From positions 7,655,001 through 7,719,000 of the forward strand of contig NZ_OX419519.1 in assembly GCF_948472415.1 (NCBI RefSeq): a stretch of DNA of 64,000 bases, written 5' to 3'. Source of the DNA: Kitasatospora fiedleri (GTDB lineage: Bacteria > Actinomycetota > Actinomycetes > Streptomycetales > Streptomycetaceae). The translations under genes were made by a program, and so were the position numbers. Shown here piece after piece: positions 9,468 to 18,343 of the stretch; within the stretch, counting starts at the first letter, position 1; each line of letters starts with the position of its first letter. The notes beneath the pieces were generated by a model that worked only from the letters and a program-made list of their open reading frames with translations, had not been told where the DNA came from and did no database searches.

Positions 9468-12400
9468 CTACGCGGTGGCCGGCGGGTTCCACTTCTGGGC
9501 GGTGGTCCCGTTGCAGTCCCAGATCTGGAGCTGCACGCCGTTGGCGGTGTTGGAGGACGGGATGTCCAGGCAGCGGCCGGAGTTGGGGTTCACCAGCGTG
9601 CCGTTGACGGCCTGCCACTGCTGCGCGCCGCTGCCGTTGCAGTCCCAGAGCTGGACCAGGGTGCCGGCGGCGGTGCCCGAGGAGGTGACGTCCAGGCACT
9701 TGCCGAGCGCCTGGAGGGTGCCGCCGGTGGACGTCCACTGCTGGGCGCCGCTGCCGTTGCAGTCCCACAGCACGACCTTGTTGCCGTTGGCGGTGCCGGA
9801 GTTGGAGTCGTCCACGCACTTCGCGGTGTTCAGGCCCGAGGTGATCGGACCGGACCCGGTGCCCGGGCCGGACGCGTACACCTCCAGTTCGTAGAGCCGG
9901 GCGGCGGTGTCGCCGCCGGTGTTGGTCGGGGTCGAGACCACCACCCGCACGTACCGGGCCGAGCGGACCGCGAACGGGCTGTAGGTGCGGCTGGAGCGCG
10001 AGCCCGTGACGGTGGCGGCGGTGCTCCAGGTGGTGCCGTCGGTGCTGGTCTGCACCTGGAAGGCGCCGGTGTTCCAGGCGGTGTTCTCACCGCCGAGCCC
10101 GGCGTGCTTGAGCACCACCGAACCGACCGGCTGCGCCGAGCCCAGGTCGACCTGGAGGCTCGCCCCGGTCGCCTTCGAGCACCACTTGCTGTTGTTCTGC
10201 AGGCTGCCGTCGACGGCCTTGTCCGCGCCCTCGGCGGTGGCGCACGCGGCCGAGGAGCTGGTCGCCTTCCCGCGCGCCAGGTCGGTGCCCAGCTCCGGGG
10301 CGGCGGGCACCGGGCTCGCGCCGTCCTGGAAGGAGGGCGGCACGTCGCCCGCGCCGGTGCCCCAGCTCGTGCTGGGCGCCGACCCCATGGTGAAGTCGAG
10401 GGTGCCGCCGGCCGCGAGGTCCGGGTAGCGCAGGTAGTTGTGGCTGGTGGCCGTCCCGTTGACCTTCAGTCCCTGCACGTAGGAGCCGGTGCCGGACGCG
10501 TTGACGGTGATGTTGCCGCCCGGGCGCTGGATCAGCACGGACGGGAAGGACGGGCCGTGCACGGCCAGGGTGTCGGCGCCGGGCGTCGACGGGTACAGGC
10601 CGAGGGCCGCCCAGACGTACCAGGCCGAGGTCGCCCCGAGGTCGTCGTTGCCGGGCAGCCCGCCCGCGCCGGTGGTGAAGGACTCGGTCATCACCTTGCG
10701 GACGGCCGCCGAGGCCCCGGCCGGGTAGCGGGCGTAGTTGTAGGCCCACGGGACGCCGTGCTCGGGCTCGTTGCCGATGTAGTAGTACGGCAGGCTCTGC
10801 CCGGCGTTGACCTGGGTGAAGTGGTGGTCGAGCCGCTGGACGGCGGTCTGCCGGCCGCCCATGTCGTTGATCAGGTCGGCGAAGTCGTAGGGGACCATCC
10901 AGGTGTACTGGGCGGCGTTGCCCTCGGTGAAGTCGGCCTGGGCGGCCGGGTCCAGCGGCCACTTCCAGCTGCCGTCGGAGTTGCGCGGCTGCACGTAGCC
11001 GGACTCGGGGCCGTAGGTGTTGCGCCACCACTGGGCCCGGGTCATGAAGTCGGTGTAGTCCGCGGTGCTGCCGAGCGCCTTGGCGAACTGGGCGACGGCG
11101 AAGTCGGAGGCCGAGTACTCCAGCGAGTCGGACGGCGCGCCGGGGATGTAGTGCAGGTTGGTGTAGGTGCCCTGGTTGCCGCGGATCGGCGAGCCCTGCG
11201 CGGTGCCGCCGGCCGAGGCCTTCTTCATCAGCGCCAGCGCGGCGGCGGTGTCGAAGCCGCGGGCCCCGAAGGCGTACATGCTGGCGACGATGATCGGGCC
11301 GGGGTCGCCGGTCATTACGAAGTCCTCGTTGGTCTGCTGCGACCACTTGGGCAGCAGGCCGCCCTGCTGGCCGTCCAGGACCATCGAGTTGGCGATGTCG
11401 GCGGCCTCGTTCGGCGCGATCAGCGCGATCAGCGCCGCCCAGGAGCGGTAGATGTCCCAGCCGGAGTAGTTCTGGTAGACCGGGCGGGCCGAGTTGTGCA
11501 CCGCGCCGTCGAAGCCGCGGTAGTCGCCGTTGACGTCGCTGGCGACGTTCGGGCTCTGGAAGACGTGGTAGAGGGCGGTGTAGAACTTCTTCAGGTCGGT
11601 GGCCGAACCGCCGCTGACCTGGGCCCGGTTGAGGACCTGGTTCCACGAGGCGTCGGCGGCGGAGCGCACGGCGGCGAAGTCCCAGCCGTTGTTCTCGGCG
11701 GTCAGGTTGGCCTGGGCGTTGGCGGTGCTGACGTAGCTCAGCGCCACCTTGAACTGCACCGTCCGCGAGCTGCTGGTGTCGAAGGTGAGGTAGGCGCCGG
11801 TGTTGGTGCCGGACGCGCTCGCCGAACCGGCGCTGACGGTGGAGCCGGACCAGGTGCCGAAGCCGGTCGGGGCCCGGTCGAAGCGGATGTCGAAGTAGAT
11901 CTGGTAGGTCTTCGAAGAGCCGCAGAAGCCGCCGGCGGTGACGCTGCCGGTCACCTCCGAACCGCTGACCTTCACCGAGCCGCTGCGGTTGCCGGTGGCG
12001 CTGCGGCCGGTGTTGACCAGCAGCTGGGCGGCGTTGGTGGCGGGGTAGGTGAGCCGGCCCATGCCGGTGCGGGTGGTGGCGGACAGCTCGACGTCGGTGG
12101 CGTACTTGTCGAGCCGGTTCTTGTAGTAGCCGGGGGAGGCGGCCTCGTTCGACTTGGTGTAGCCCGAGGCGTAGCCGGTCCAGCTGCTGCCGGGCGAGGC
12201 GCCCAGCGCGCCGGTGACCGGCAGCAGCGGGAGGTCCTCGTTGTTCGGGCAGCCGGCCCCGTCGAAGTGGGTGAGGCTGAAGTCCTCGATCGAGGTGTCC
12301 GAGTTGCGGTAGCCGGACGGCGAGGCCGTCGGCGTGTCGGGGCTGAACTGGACTCCGCCGAAGGGCACCACGGCGCCCGGGTAGGTGGAGCCGCCGGCGC

Positions 12401-12590
12401 CGCCCCCGACGGGGTTCGGCGCGTTGCTGTCGTCGGTCCCGATGAACGGGTCGACGTACGGGGTGAGGTTGGCCGCCGCCGTCGCGGCGTGCGCGACGGG
12501 GGCGGTGGCGAGGAGGCCGGGGCCGAAGGCGGCGAGCAGGAGCGCGCCGGCCGCGACGGCGGCCCGGGACTTGAGAGCGGGCAGGGGCAC
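9468..12590 (-). CDS. Secreted GH92 alpha-1,2-mannosidase with F5/8C and ricin-type lectin domains
   Basis: This exported calcium-dependent exo-mannosidase of family GH92 has about 1040 residues. I prefer the GTG at 12590 because GGAAGG (12604-12599) lies 8 bases upstream. The GTG at 12599 overlaps that site and would add three residues. A Sec signal peptide ends near AHAATAAA. The GH92 core begins with YVDPFIGTDDSNA and contains NYSGWDIYRSWAALIAL and QYTWMVPYDF. After it comes an F5/8 type C domain (about residues 780-905), then a CBM13/ricin module with repeated W-DCNG motifs. The gene reads away from the ABC importer operon, and both have the same 12-bp operator. Together with GH76 it would trim branched alpha-mannan. 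Confidence 0.92.
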   Translation of the reverse strand: MPLPALKSRAAVAAGALLLAAFGPGLLATAPVAHAATAAANLTPYVDPFIGTDDSNAPNPVGGGAGGSTYPGAVVPFGGVQFSPDTPTASPSGYRNSDTSIEDFSLTHFDGAGCPNNEDLPLLPVTGALGASPGSSWTGYASGYTKSNEAASPGYYKNRLDKYATDVELSATTRTGMGRLTYPATNAAQLLVNTGRSATGNRSGSVKVSGSEVTGSVTAGGFCGSSKTYQIYFDIRFDRAPTGFGTWSGSTVSAGSASASGTNTGAYLTFDTSSSRTVQFKVALSYVSTANAQANLTAENNGWDFAAVRSAADASWNQVLNRAQVSGGSATDLKKFYTALYHVFQSPNVASDVNGDYRGFDGAVHNSARPVYQNYSGWDIYRSWAALIALIAPNEAADIANSMVLDGQQGGLLPKWSQQTNEDFVMTGDPGPIIVASMYAFGARGFDTAAALALMKKASAGGTAQGSPIRGNQGTYTNLHYIPGAPSDSLEYSASDFAVAQFAKALGSTADYTDFMTRAQWWRNTYGPESGYVQPRNSDGSWKWPLDPAAQADFTEGNAAQYTWMVPYDFADLINDMGGRQTAVQRLDHHFTQVNAGQSLPYYYIGNEPEHGVPWAYNYARYPAGASAAVRKVMTESFTTGAGGLPGNDDLGATSAWYVWAALGLYPSTPGADTLAVHGPSFPSVLIQRPGGNITVNASGTGSYVQGLKVNGTATSHNYLRYPDLAAGGTLDFTMGSAPSTSWGTGAGDVPPSFQDGASPVPAAPELGTDLARGKATSSSAACATAEGADKAVDGSLQNNSKWCSKATGASLQVDLGSAQPVGSVVLKHAGLGGENTAWNTGAFQVQTSTDGTTWSTAATVTGSRSSRTYSPFAVRSARYVRVVVSTPTNTGGDTAARLYELEVYASGPGTGSGPITSGLNTAKCVDDSNSGTANGNKVVLWDCNGSGAQQWTSTGGTLQALGKCLDVTSSGTAAGTLVQLWDCNGSGAQQWQAVNGTLVNPNSGRCLDIPSSNTANGVQLQIWDCNGTTAQKWNPPATA

Positions 12591-12613
12591 CGTGAGCACC
12601 TTCCGGTAGCGAT

Positions 12614-12666
12614 GTGAACGTTACCGAGCGAGTGGCATTGTTCCGACGATGTCGAGCGCCAGTCAA
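12614..12666 (-). promoter_or_regulatory. GH92 promoter with GTGAACGTTACC operator
   Basis: On the minus strand TTGACT (12666-12661) and AACAAT (12642-12637) are 18 bp apart. The operator GTGAACGTTACC (plus-strand reading, 12614-12625) would cover about +6 to +17. The GH92 ribosome binding site follows. Confidence 0.6.
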
Positions 12667-12737
12667 GGTCATGACACAACGTCAACTCCGGTTTTTTCCG
12701 GGGACTTTGCCCGGGACATCGAGGTGTGACGAAGCTA

Positions 12738-12790
12738 TTGACAGCCCGCCGCCACGCCATCAGACTCCCAACTCTTGCGTGAACGTTACC
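12738..12790 (+). promoter_or_regulatory. Sugar ABC operon promoter with GTGAACGTTACC operator
   Basis: TTGACA (12738-12743) and CAGACT (12761-12766) have the ideal 17-bp spacing. The operator GTGAACGTTACC at 12779-12790 is identical to the one serving GH92. It falls at the same distance after the start point, about +7 to +18. This matched geometry on both strands strongly suggests one repressor. Confidence 0.68.
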
Positions 12791-12814
12791 AATTGCGGCA
12801 CGGAGGCCGGCCCA

Positions 12815-13600
12815 ATGACACAACCCCTCCTGGAAGCCAGGCAGGTGAGCAAGCGCTACGGCCAGGTGCACGCCCTCCAGGGCGCCGACTTCACCGTCCA
12901 CCCCGGCGAGGTGGTCGCCCTGATCGGCGACAACGGCGCCGGGAAGAGCACCCTGGTCAAGACGCTCTCCGGCTCCGCCGCCCCCGACGGCGGCGAGATC
13001 CTGGTGGACGGCACACCGGTCCGGTTCGCCGGCCCGCTCGACGCCAGGCGCCACGGCGTGGAGACGGTCTACCAGGACCTGGCCCTCGCCCCCGACCTGG
13101 ACGCCGCGGCCAACCTGCACCTGGGCCGCGAACTGCACCGCCCCGGCCTGCTGGGCCGGCTCGGCGTGCTGGACAACACCGCGATGCGCCGCGCCGCCGT
13201 CGCCGCCTTCGCCGAACTCGGCGTCGACCTGCGGGACGTGTCCGTCCCGGTGGCCGCGCTCTCCGGCGGCCAGCGGCAGTCGGTGGCGGTCGCCCGCGCG
13301 GTCGCCTTCGCCAGCCGCGTCATCTTCATGGACGAGCCCACCGCGGCCCTCGGCGTGGTCCAGCGCGGCCGGGTGCTGGAGACCGTCCGGCGGGTCCGCG
13401 ACCGCGGCATCTCGGTCGTCCTGATCAGCCACAACATGCCGGAGGTGCTCTCGGTCGCCGACCGGGTCGAAGTCCTGCGCCTGGGACGGCGGGTGGCGGT
13501 CTTCGACGCCGCCGCCACCTCGGTCGAGGAACTGGTCGGCGCGATGACCGGGGCGCTGGACCCGGTGCCCACCTCCACCAGGAAGGACGGTACGGCGTGA
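12815..13600 (+). CDS. Sugar ABC transporter ATP-binding protein (CUT2 family, single domain)
   Basis: This 261-residue ATPase probably powers uptake of a monosaccharide through the permease encoded next. ATG 12815 was chosen over earlier in-frame starts because GGAGG is at 12802-12806 and the protein then begins like other ABC subunits. Walker A is GDNGAGKST, the signature is LSGGQRQ, Walker B is VIFMDEPTAA and the switch histidine is in LISHN. Only one nucleotide-binding domain is present, whereas RbsA/AraG/XylG proteins carry two. The single-domain form resembles the FrcA type. Its stop codon overlaps the permease start (GTGA). The operon is preceded by the AACGTT-type operator. Confidence 0.9.
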   Translation: MTQPLLEARQVSKRYGQVHALQGADFTVHPGEVVALIGDNGAGKSTLVKTLSGSAAPDGGEILVDGTPVRFAGPLDARRHGVETVYQDLALAPDLDAAANLHLGRELHRPGLLGRLGVLDNTAMRRAAVAAFAELGVDLRDVSVPVAALSGGQRQSVAVARAVAFASRVIFMDEPTAALGVVQRGRVLETVRRVRDRGISVVLISHNMPEVLSVADRVEVLRLGRRVAVFDAAATSVEELVGAMTGALDPVPTSTRKDGTA

Positions 13601-14808
13601 GCACGCGGATGCCCGGAGCGGCCGGCGGCGAGACGGCCGGAGTCGGCGGGGCGGTCGAGGACGGCGGGGCGGCCGGTGTCGGTGCAGCGGCCGGTGCCGG
13701 CGAGGCGGTCGGTAGTGAGGCGGTCGGCGGTGAGGCGGTCGTGGTCGAGGGTGGTGAGGCGGGCGCCGGCGGGGCCGGCAAGGCGGTCGGCGGCGGCGCG
13801 GTGCGGCGTTCCCCGCGCGCCGTCCCCGGGTGGGCGCGCCGGCTCGCCGCGGCGAACGAGGCGTGGACCTTCGGCGTCCTGCTGCTGCTGGTGGCGTTCT
13901 TCACCGCCGCCCGGCCCGACACCTTCCTGACCCGCTACGACCTGACCCAGATCGCCACCAACGCCGCGATCTACCTGGTGCTGGGCGTCGGCATGACGTA
14001 CGTGGTCATCGTCGCCGGGATCGACCTGTCGGTCGGCTCGGTCCTGGTGCTCTCCGCCGTGCTGTCGGCCGAGTACACCATCCACCACGGCGGGGCGGCG
14101 GCCGGCTGGGGCACCGTCGCGGTGTCCACCCTGATCGCGCTCGTCACCGGGCTGCTCTGGGGCGCGCTGCAGGGCTGGCTGGTGGCCAAGGCGAAGGTGC
14201 CGCCGCTGATCGTCACGCTCGGCGGCTTCGGCGCCGCCCTGGGCATCGCCCAGATCGTCACCGGCGGCCAGGACCCGGCCGGGGCGGTCTCCGGGAAGCT
14301 CCAGCGCGGCGTCGGCTTCGGCAAACTCCTCGGCCAGATCCCCTGGCTGGTCGTCATCGCCTTCGCCACCACCGTGGTGTTCGGCCTGGTCCTGGCCCGC
14401 ACCCGGTTCGGCCGGCACACCTACGCGATCGGCTCCAACCCGGAGGCCGCCCGCCGCTCCGGCATCGACGTGGACCGTCACCTGGTGCGGGTCTACGCCC
14501 TGACCGGGCTGCTCGCCGGACTCGGCAGCACGATGTGGCTGGCCTACTTCGGCACCACCTCGATCGCCGGGCACTCCACCGACAACCTGAAGGTCATCAC
14601 CGCGGTCGTGCTCGGCGGCGCCAGCCTGTTCGGCGGGCGCGGCAGCGTGCTCGGCACGGTGATCGGCGTCTTCATCCCGGCCGTGCTCACCACCGGGCTG
14701 ATCATCATGGACGTCCAGCAGTACTGGCAGGACGTCGCGATCGGCGTGGTCCTGGTCGCGGCGGTCTACCTCGACCAGTTCCGCCGGCGCGGCCGCGAGC
14801 GCGGCTGA
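13597..14808 (+). CDS. Sugar ABC transporter permease (RbsC/FrcC-like)
   Basis: This inner-membrane permease of the CUT2 family, 403 residues, starts at GTG 13597, overlapping the ATPase stop by 4 bp, with GGAAGGA upstream. Eight or more hydrophobic segments run from about residue 88 to the end. Typical motifs are GMTYVVIVAGIDLSVGS and VLGGASLFGGRGSVLGT. The first 75 residues are odd: a low-complexity string of Gly, Ala, Val and Glu (many GEAV and GGAV pieces) before the first membrane segment. A start further in would remove it, but I see no better ribosome binding site. It pairs with the ATPase and the lipoprotein on either side. Confidence 0.9.
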   Translation: MSTRMPGAAGGETAGVGGAVEDGGAAGVGAAAGAGEAVGSEAVGGEAVVVEGGEAGAGGAGKAVGGGAVRRSPRAVPGWARRLAAANEAWTFGVLLLLVAFFTAARPDTFLTRYDLTQIATNAAIYLVLGVGMTYVVIVAGIDLSVGSVLVLSAVLSAEYTIHHGGAAAGWGTVAVSTLIALVTGLLWGALQGWLVAKAKVPPLIVTLGGFGAALGIAQIVTGGQDPAGAVSGKLQRGVGFGKLLGQIPWLVVIAFATTVVFGLVLARTRFGRHTYAIGSNPEAARRSGIDVDRHLVRVYALTGLLAGLGSTMWLAYFGTTSIAGHSTDNLKVITAVVLGGASLFGGRGSVLGTVIGVFIPAVLTTGLIIMDVQQYWQDVAIGVVLVAAVYLDQFRRRGRERG

Positions 14809-14936
14809 CCACCCGGCCGGTCCGCCCGGGCGCCGCCGCACGTCCGGTCGCCGCACGCCCGGACCCCACGAGCCCGCTCCCGCGCGCCCGCCCCCACCCA
14901 CCCGCAGTTCCCCCCACCCGCAGGAGGAGACCCGCC

Positions 14937-15929
14937 ATGCCCGGAACCAGCAGATCGCGCACCCTCGTCCGCTGCTGCGCCGTCCTCGCCCTGGTCGCCG
15001 CCGGTACCGCCACCGCCGGCTGCGGCAGCGACGGCGGCGGCGGTGCCAAGAGCGTCACGCTGAAACTCGTCACCGGCGTCAAGAGCGACCCGTTCTACAT
15101 CACGATGGCCTGCGCCGCCCAGGCGGAGGCCGAGAAGCGGGGCGTGAAGCTCACCGTCGACGGCTCGGCGCAGTGGGACGTCGCCGTGCAGCGGCCCATC
15201 GTCGACGCGGTCGGCGCCAACCGCCCCGACGGGCTGCTGATCTCGCCGGTGGACACCGCGGCCCTCACCCCGTCGCTGACCCAGGTGCAGAACGCCGGCA
15301 CCAAGGTCGTCCTGGTGGACACCGCGGTCAGCGACGCCTCCGTCGGCGTCTCCCGGATCTCCTCCGACAACGAGGCCGGCGGGCGGACGGCCGCCAAGGC
15401 GCTGGCCGAGCTGATGGGGGACCGGGGCTCCGCCCTGGTGATCAGCGTCAAGCCCGGGGTCTCCACCACCGACGCCCGGATCAAGGGCTTCACCGAGGAG
15501 ATGAAGGCGAACCACCCGGCGATCACCCTGCTGCCCGTCCTCTACGACAACGACCTGCCCGCGACCGCGGCCTCCCAGCTCCAGGCCACCCTGGCCGCCC
15601 ACCCCGACCTCGGCGGGGTCTTCGCCGGCAACACCAACACCGCGCAGGGCGTCGCCACCGGCCTCCAGGCCGCGGGGCGCCAGGGCGCGGTCAAGGTCGC
15701 CGCGTTCGACGCCGAGCCCGACGAGGTCGCCGCCCTGAAGAGCGGCACCCTGGACGTCCTGGTCGCCCAGGACCCGGCCGGCATCGGCACCCAGGGCGTC
15801 GACCAGGCGCTCGCCGCCGTCGCCGGACAGCCGGTCACCGCGCAGATCGGCACCACCATGGTGGCCATCACCAAGGCCAACCTGGACGACCCCGAGGTCG
15901 GCAAGTACGTCTACCGGGAAGCCTGCTGA
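14937..15929 (+). CDS. Sugar ABC transporter substrate-binding lipoprotein (peripl_BP_4 type)
   Basis: This 330-residue lipoprotein captures sugar outside the cell for the importer. ATG 14937 follows AGGAGGAG. The signal peptide ends in a lipobox around TATAGC, with the lipidated cysteine at residue 29. The mature part is a ribose-binding-like two-lobe protein: LKLVTGVKSDPFYITMACA, GLLISPVDTAALTP, and VAAFDAEPDEVAALKSG. This fold binds monosaccharides or small sugar derivatives. It is the last gene of the importer operon, followed by a hairpin. The ligand is not evident. Arabinose or mannose would fit the neighbouring hydrolases, but that is inference. Confidence 0.9.
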   Translation: MPGTSRSRTLVRCCAVLALVAAGTATAGCGSDGGGGAKSVTLKLVTGVKSDPFYITMACAAQAEAEKRGVKLTVDGSAQWDVAVQRPIVDAVGANRPDGLLISPVDTAALTPSLTQVQNAGTKVVLVDTAVSDASVGVSRISSDNEAGGRTAAKALAELMGDRGSALVISVKPGVSTTDARIKGFTEEMKANHPAITLLPVLYDNDLPATAASQLQATLAAHPDLGGVFAGNTNTAQGVATGLQAAGRQGAVKVAAFDAEPDEVAALKSGTLDVLVAQDPAGIGTQGVDQALAAVAGQPVTAQIGTTMVAITKANLDDPEVGKYVYREAC

Positions 15930-15933
15930 CCCC

Positions 15934-15955
15934 GGGCCGGGACCGCTCCCGGCCC
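15934..15955 (+). terminator. Terminator of the sugar ABC operon
   Basis: Arms GGGCCGGGA and TCCCGGCCC pair perfectly with a 4-nt loop, five bases after the binding-protein stop codon. Confidence 0.6.
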
Positions 15956-16160
15956 CGGCGGGAGCCGCCCGGCGGTCGGCCGGGGACGGGCCGGCGGGCG
16001 TCGTAGGATGCACTCTCCGACGCCCGCGCCGACCCGCGGGCGCCCGGGACCCCCGTCGTCCGATGCCCCGGTACGCCGCGCGCGCACGCACCGGACGCCG
16101 CGGGGCCGCGGCAGGGGCTCGACGGCGGGCCCCGGGGGAGCGTGCCGAGGAGGAGCCCTG

Positions 16161-17237
16161 TTGAAGCGCCCGACGATGAAGGACGTGGCCGAAGCCGCGG
16201 GGGTCAGTCTGATGACGGTCTCCCGGGTCGTCTCCCAGACCCCGGGCGTCTCGCCCGACACCGCCGCCAGGGTCGAACAGGCGGTGCGCCGACTCGGCTA
16301 CCAGCGCAACGACAACGCCCGCAACCTGCGGCAGAAACGACTCGGCACGTCCACGATCGGGCTGGTCGTCGACGACCTCGCCAACCCCTTCTACGCCCTG
16401 ATGGCCCGTTCGATCGAGGACGAGGCGCACCGGCGCGGCTGCGTCGTCCTGGTCGGCAGCACCAACGACGAACCGCGCCGGGAGCGCGAGGTGATCGCGG
16501 CCTTCACCGCCCGGCAGGTGGACGGTCTGATCATCGTCCCGACCATCGGCAGCCACGGCTTCCTGAAACCCGCCATGGAGGCGGGCACCCAGGTGGTCTG
16601 CGTCGACCGCCCCGCCAAGGACCTCGACGTGGACACCGTCACGGTCGACAACCGCGACGGCGCCCGACGGGCCGTCACCCACCTGCTGGACCACGGCCAC
16701 ACCAGGATCGCCTACCTCGGCGACCGCTACGACATCTGGACCCAGCGCGAACGCCACGCGGGCTACCTGGACGCGCTCCGCGCCCGCGGCCTGGCCCCCG
16801 ACCCCGCCCTGGTGCGGCACGGCCTGCGCTCCCACCCGGAAACCCGGCTCGCCCTCGCCGCCCTGCGCGCCCTGCCCGAACCGCCGTCCGCCCTGTTCAG
16901 CAGCAACGACCTGATCACGCTCGGCGTCCTGGACCGCGCCGACGGCCCGGACGGCCCGGACGACCCGGAGACCACCGACGGCCCCGCGCCGATGGCCGTC
17001 GTCGGCTTCGACGACCTGCCGCTCGCCAAACGCCTCAACCCGCCCCTGACCGTCGTCAGCCAGGACCCGGTCGCGGTCGGCAGCACCGCGGCCAACCTCC
17101 TGTTCGCCCGGATCACCGGCGACCGCTCCGCCCCGCGCCAGGTCGTCCTGCTCACCCGCTTCGTCGAACGCCGCTCGGGCGAACGCCCCGCCCACCGGAC
17201 CGACCACCCCACCGACAGCCCGGCCGCGGCGCCCTGA
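16161..17237 (+). CDS. LacI family transcriptional regulator
   Basis: This 358-residue DNA-binding repressor probably controls the surrounding glycoside hydrolase and importer genes. TTG 16161 is preferred since GAGGAGGAG ends five bases upstream. The alternative ATG at 16176 is 20 bases away. The helix-turn-helix is TMKDVAEAAGVSLMTVSRVV and the hinge region contains YQRNDNARNLRQKR. The effector domain is of the periplasmic-binding type (TIGLVVDDLANPFYALMAR, then VVGFDDLPLAKRLNPPLT). A short DGPDGPDD insert lies near residue 275. It stands behind the ABC operon, and the AACGTT palindromes are its most likely targets. The link is inference from position and the usual central-CG symmetry of LacI operators. 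Confidence 0.9.
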   Translation: MKRPTMKDVAEAAGVSLMTVSRVVSQTPGVSPDTAARVEQAVRRLGYQRNDNARNLRQKRLGTSTIGLVVDDLANPFYALMARSIEDEAHRRGCVVLVGSTNDEPRREREVIAAFTARQVDGLIIVPTIGSHGFLKPAMEAGTQVVCVDRPAKDLDVDTVTVDNRDGARRAVTHLLDHGHTRIAYLGDRYDIWTQRERHAGYLDALRARGLAPDPALVRHGLRSHPETRLALAALRALPEPPSALFSSNDLITLGVLDRADGPDGPDDPETTDGPAPMAVVGFDDLPLAKRLNPPLTVVSQDPVAVGSTAANLLFARITGDRSAPRQVVLLTRFVERRSGERPAHRTDHPTDSPAAAP

Positions 17238-17295
17238 GCGGCCCGGGCTCCGGCCCGGGCGGTGGGGCGGGGGGTGCGGTGGTTAAGGTCGGGGC

Positions 17296-18207
17296 ATGAG
17301 CGCTCGTTACCTCCTGCCGTACGCCCCCGATGCGATCGGCGGTCTGCCCGCCGGACTCGACGCCCTGGTGTGGGACGGGGACGGGCCGGTGCCGCCGGAC
17401 GAGGCGCTGCGCGAGGTGGAGTTCTTCTGCCTGCCGTACATGCGGCACGCCGTCGCGCTGCCGGTGATCGGGCGGCTGCCGTCGCTCAAGGTGGTCCAGA
17501 CGCTCACCGCCGGGATGGACGACGTCCTGCCGCACGTGCCGGCCGGGGCCGTCGCGTGCAACGCGCCCGGGCTGCACGACGCCAGTACCGCCGAGCTGGC
17601 GGTGACGCTGATCCTCGCCTCGCTGCGCGGCGTCCCGCACTTCACCCGCCTCCAGGACCAGGAGCGCTGGCAGCAGGAGTTCCACCCGTCCCTCGCCGAC
17701 CGGACCGTGCTCATCCTCGGCTACGGCTCGATCGGCCGGGCGCTCGCCGCGCGACTGGAGCCCTTCGAGTGCGAGGTGGTCCGGGTCGCCCGCCGCCCCC
17801 GCCCCGAGGAGGGGGTGCACGGCGTGGCGGAGCTGGCGGAACTGCTCCCGGCCGCGGACGTCGTCGTGCTGCTGACGCCGCTGACCCCGGAGAGCCGCCA
17901 CCTGGCCGACGCCGGGTTCCTGGCCCGGATGAAGGACGGCGCGCTGCTCGTCAACGTCGCCCGGGGCCCCGTCGTCGACACCGGGGCGCTGCTCGCGGAA
18001 CTCTCCGCGCGGCGCCTGCGGGCGGCGCTCGACGTCACCGACCCGGAGCCGCTGCCCGCCGGGCACCCGCTCTGGCACGCCCCCGGGGTGCTGATCACCC
18101 CGCACGTCGGCGGCCCCAGCAGCGCCTTCCTGCCGCGGGCCAAGCGCGCCCTGCGCCGACAGGTCCTGCGGTTCGAGCACGGCGAACCGCTCGCCCCCGG
18201 GCACTGA
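17296..18207 (+). CDS. NAD-dependent D-2-hydroxyacid dehydrogenase family protein
   Basis: This 303-residue cytoplasmic oxidoreductase interconverts 2-keto acids and D-2-hydroxy acids in the known family. The NAD-binding Rossmann motif is LILGYGSIGRALAARLE near residue 140. The catalytic Arg, Glu and His can be placed in NVARGPVVD, DVTDPEPLP and ITPHVGG. It starts at ATG 17296 and is a stand-alone gene between the LacI regulator and the convergent M24 fusion. The substrate (glyoxylate, phosphoglycerate or other) cannot be told. Confidence 0.88.
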   Translation: MSARYLLPYAPDAIGGLPAGLDALVWDGDGPVPPDEALREVEFFCLPYMRHAVALPVIGRLPSLKVVQTLTAGMDDVLPHVPAGAVACNAPGLHDASTAELAVTLILASLRGVPHFTRLQDQERWQQEFHPSLADRTVLILGYGSIGRALAARLEPFECEVVRVARRPRPEEGVHGVAELAELLPAADVVVLLTPLTPESRHLADAGFLARMKDGALLVNVARGPVVDTGALLAELSARRLRAALDVTDPEPLPAGHPLWHAPGVLITPHVGGPSSAFLPRAKRALRRQVLRFEHGEPLAPGH

Positions 18208-18343
18208 CCCGCACCACCCGCCCGCCCCCGGCCGCCGCTCGCGCCCGCGCGGCACTTCCTTCGGACGATCACCCGATCCAGGGTGCGCGACGTGCTGCGC
18301 GCGCCCACTCGTCCCGGGCGGACGGGTAGCGGCCGTCGCGGGT

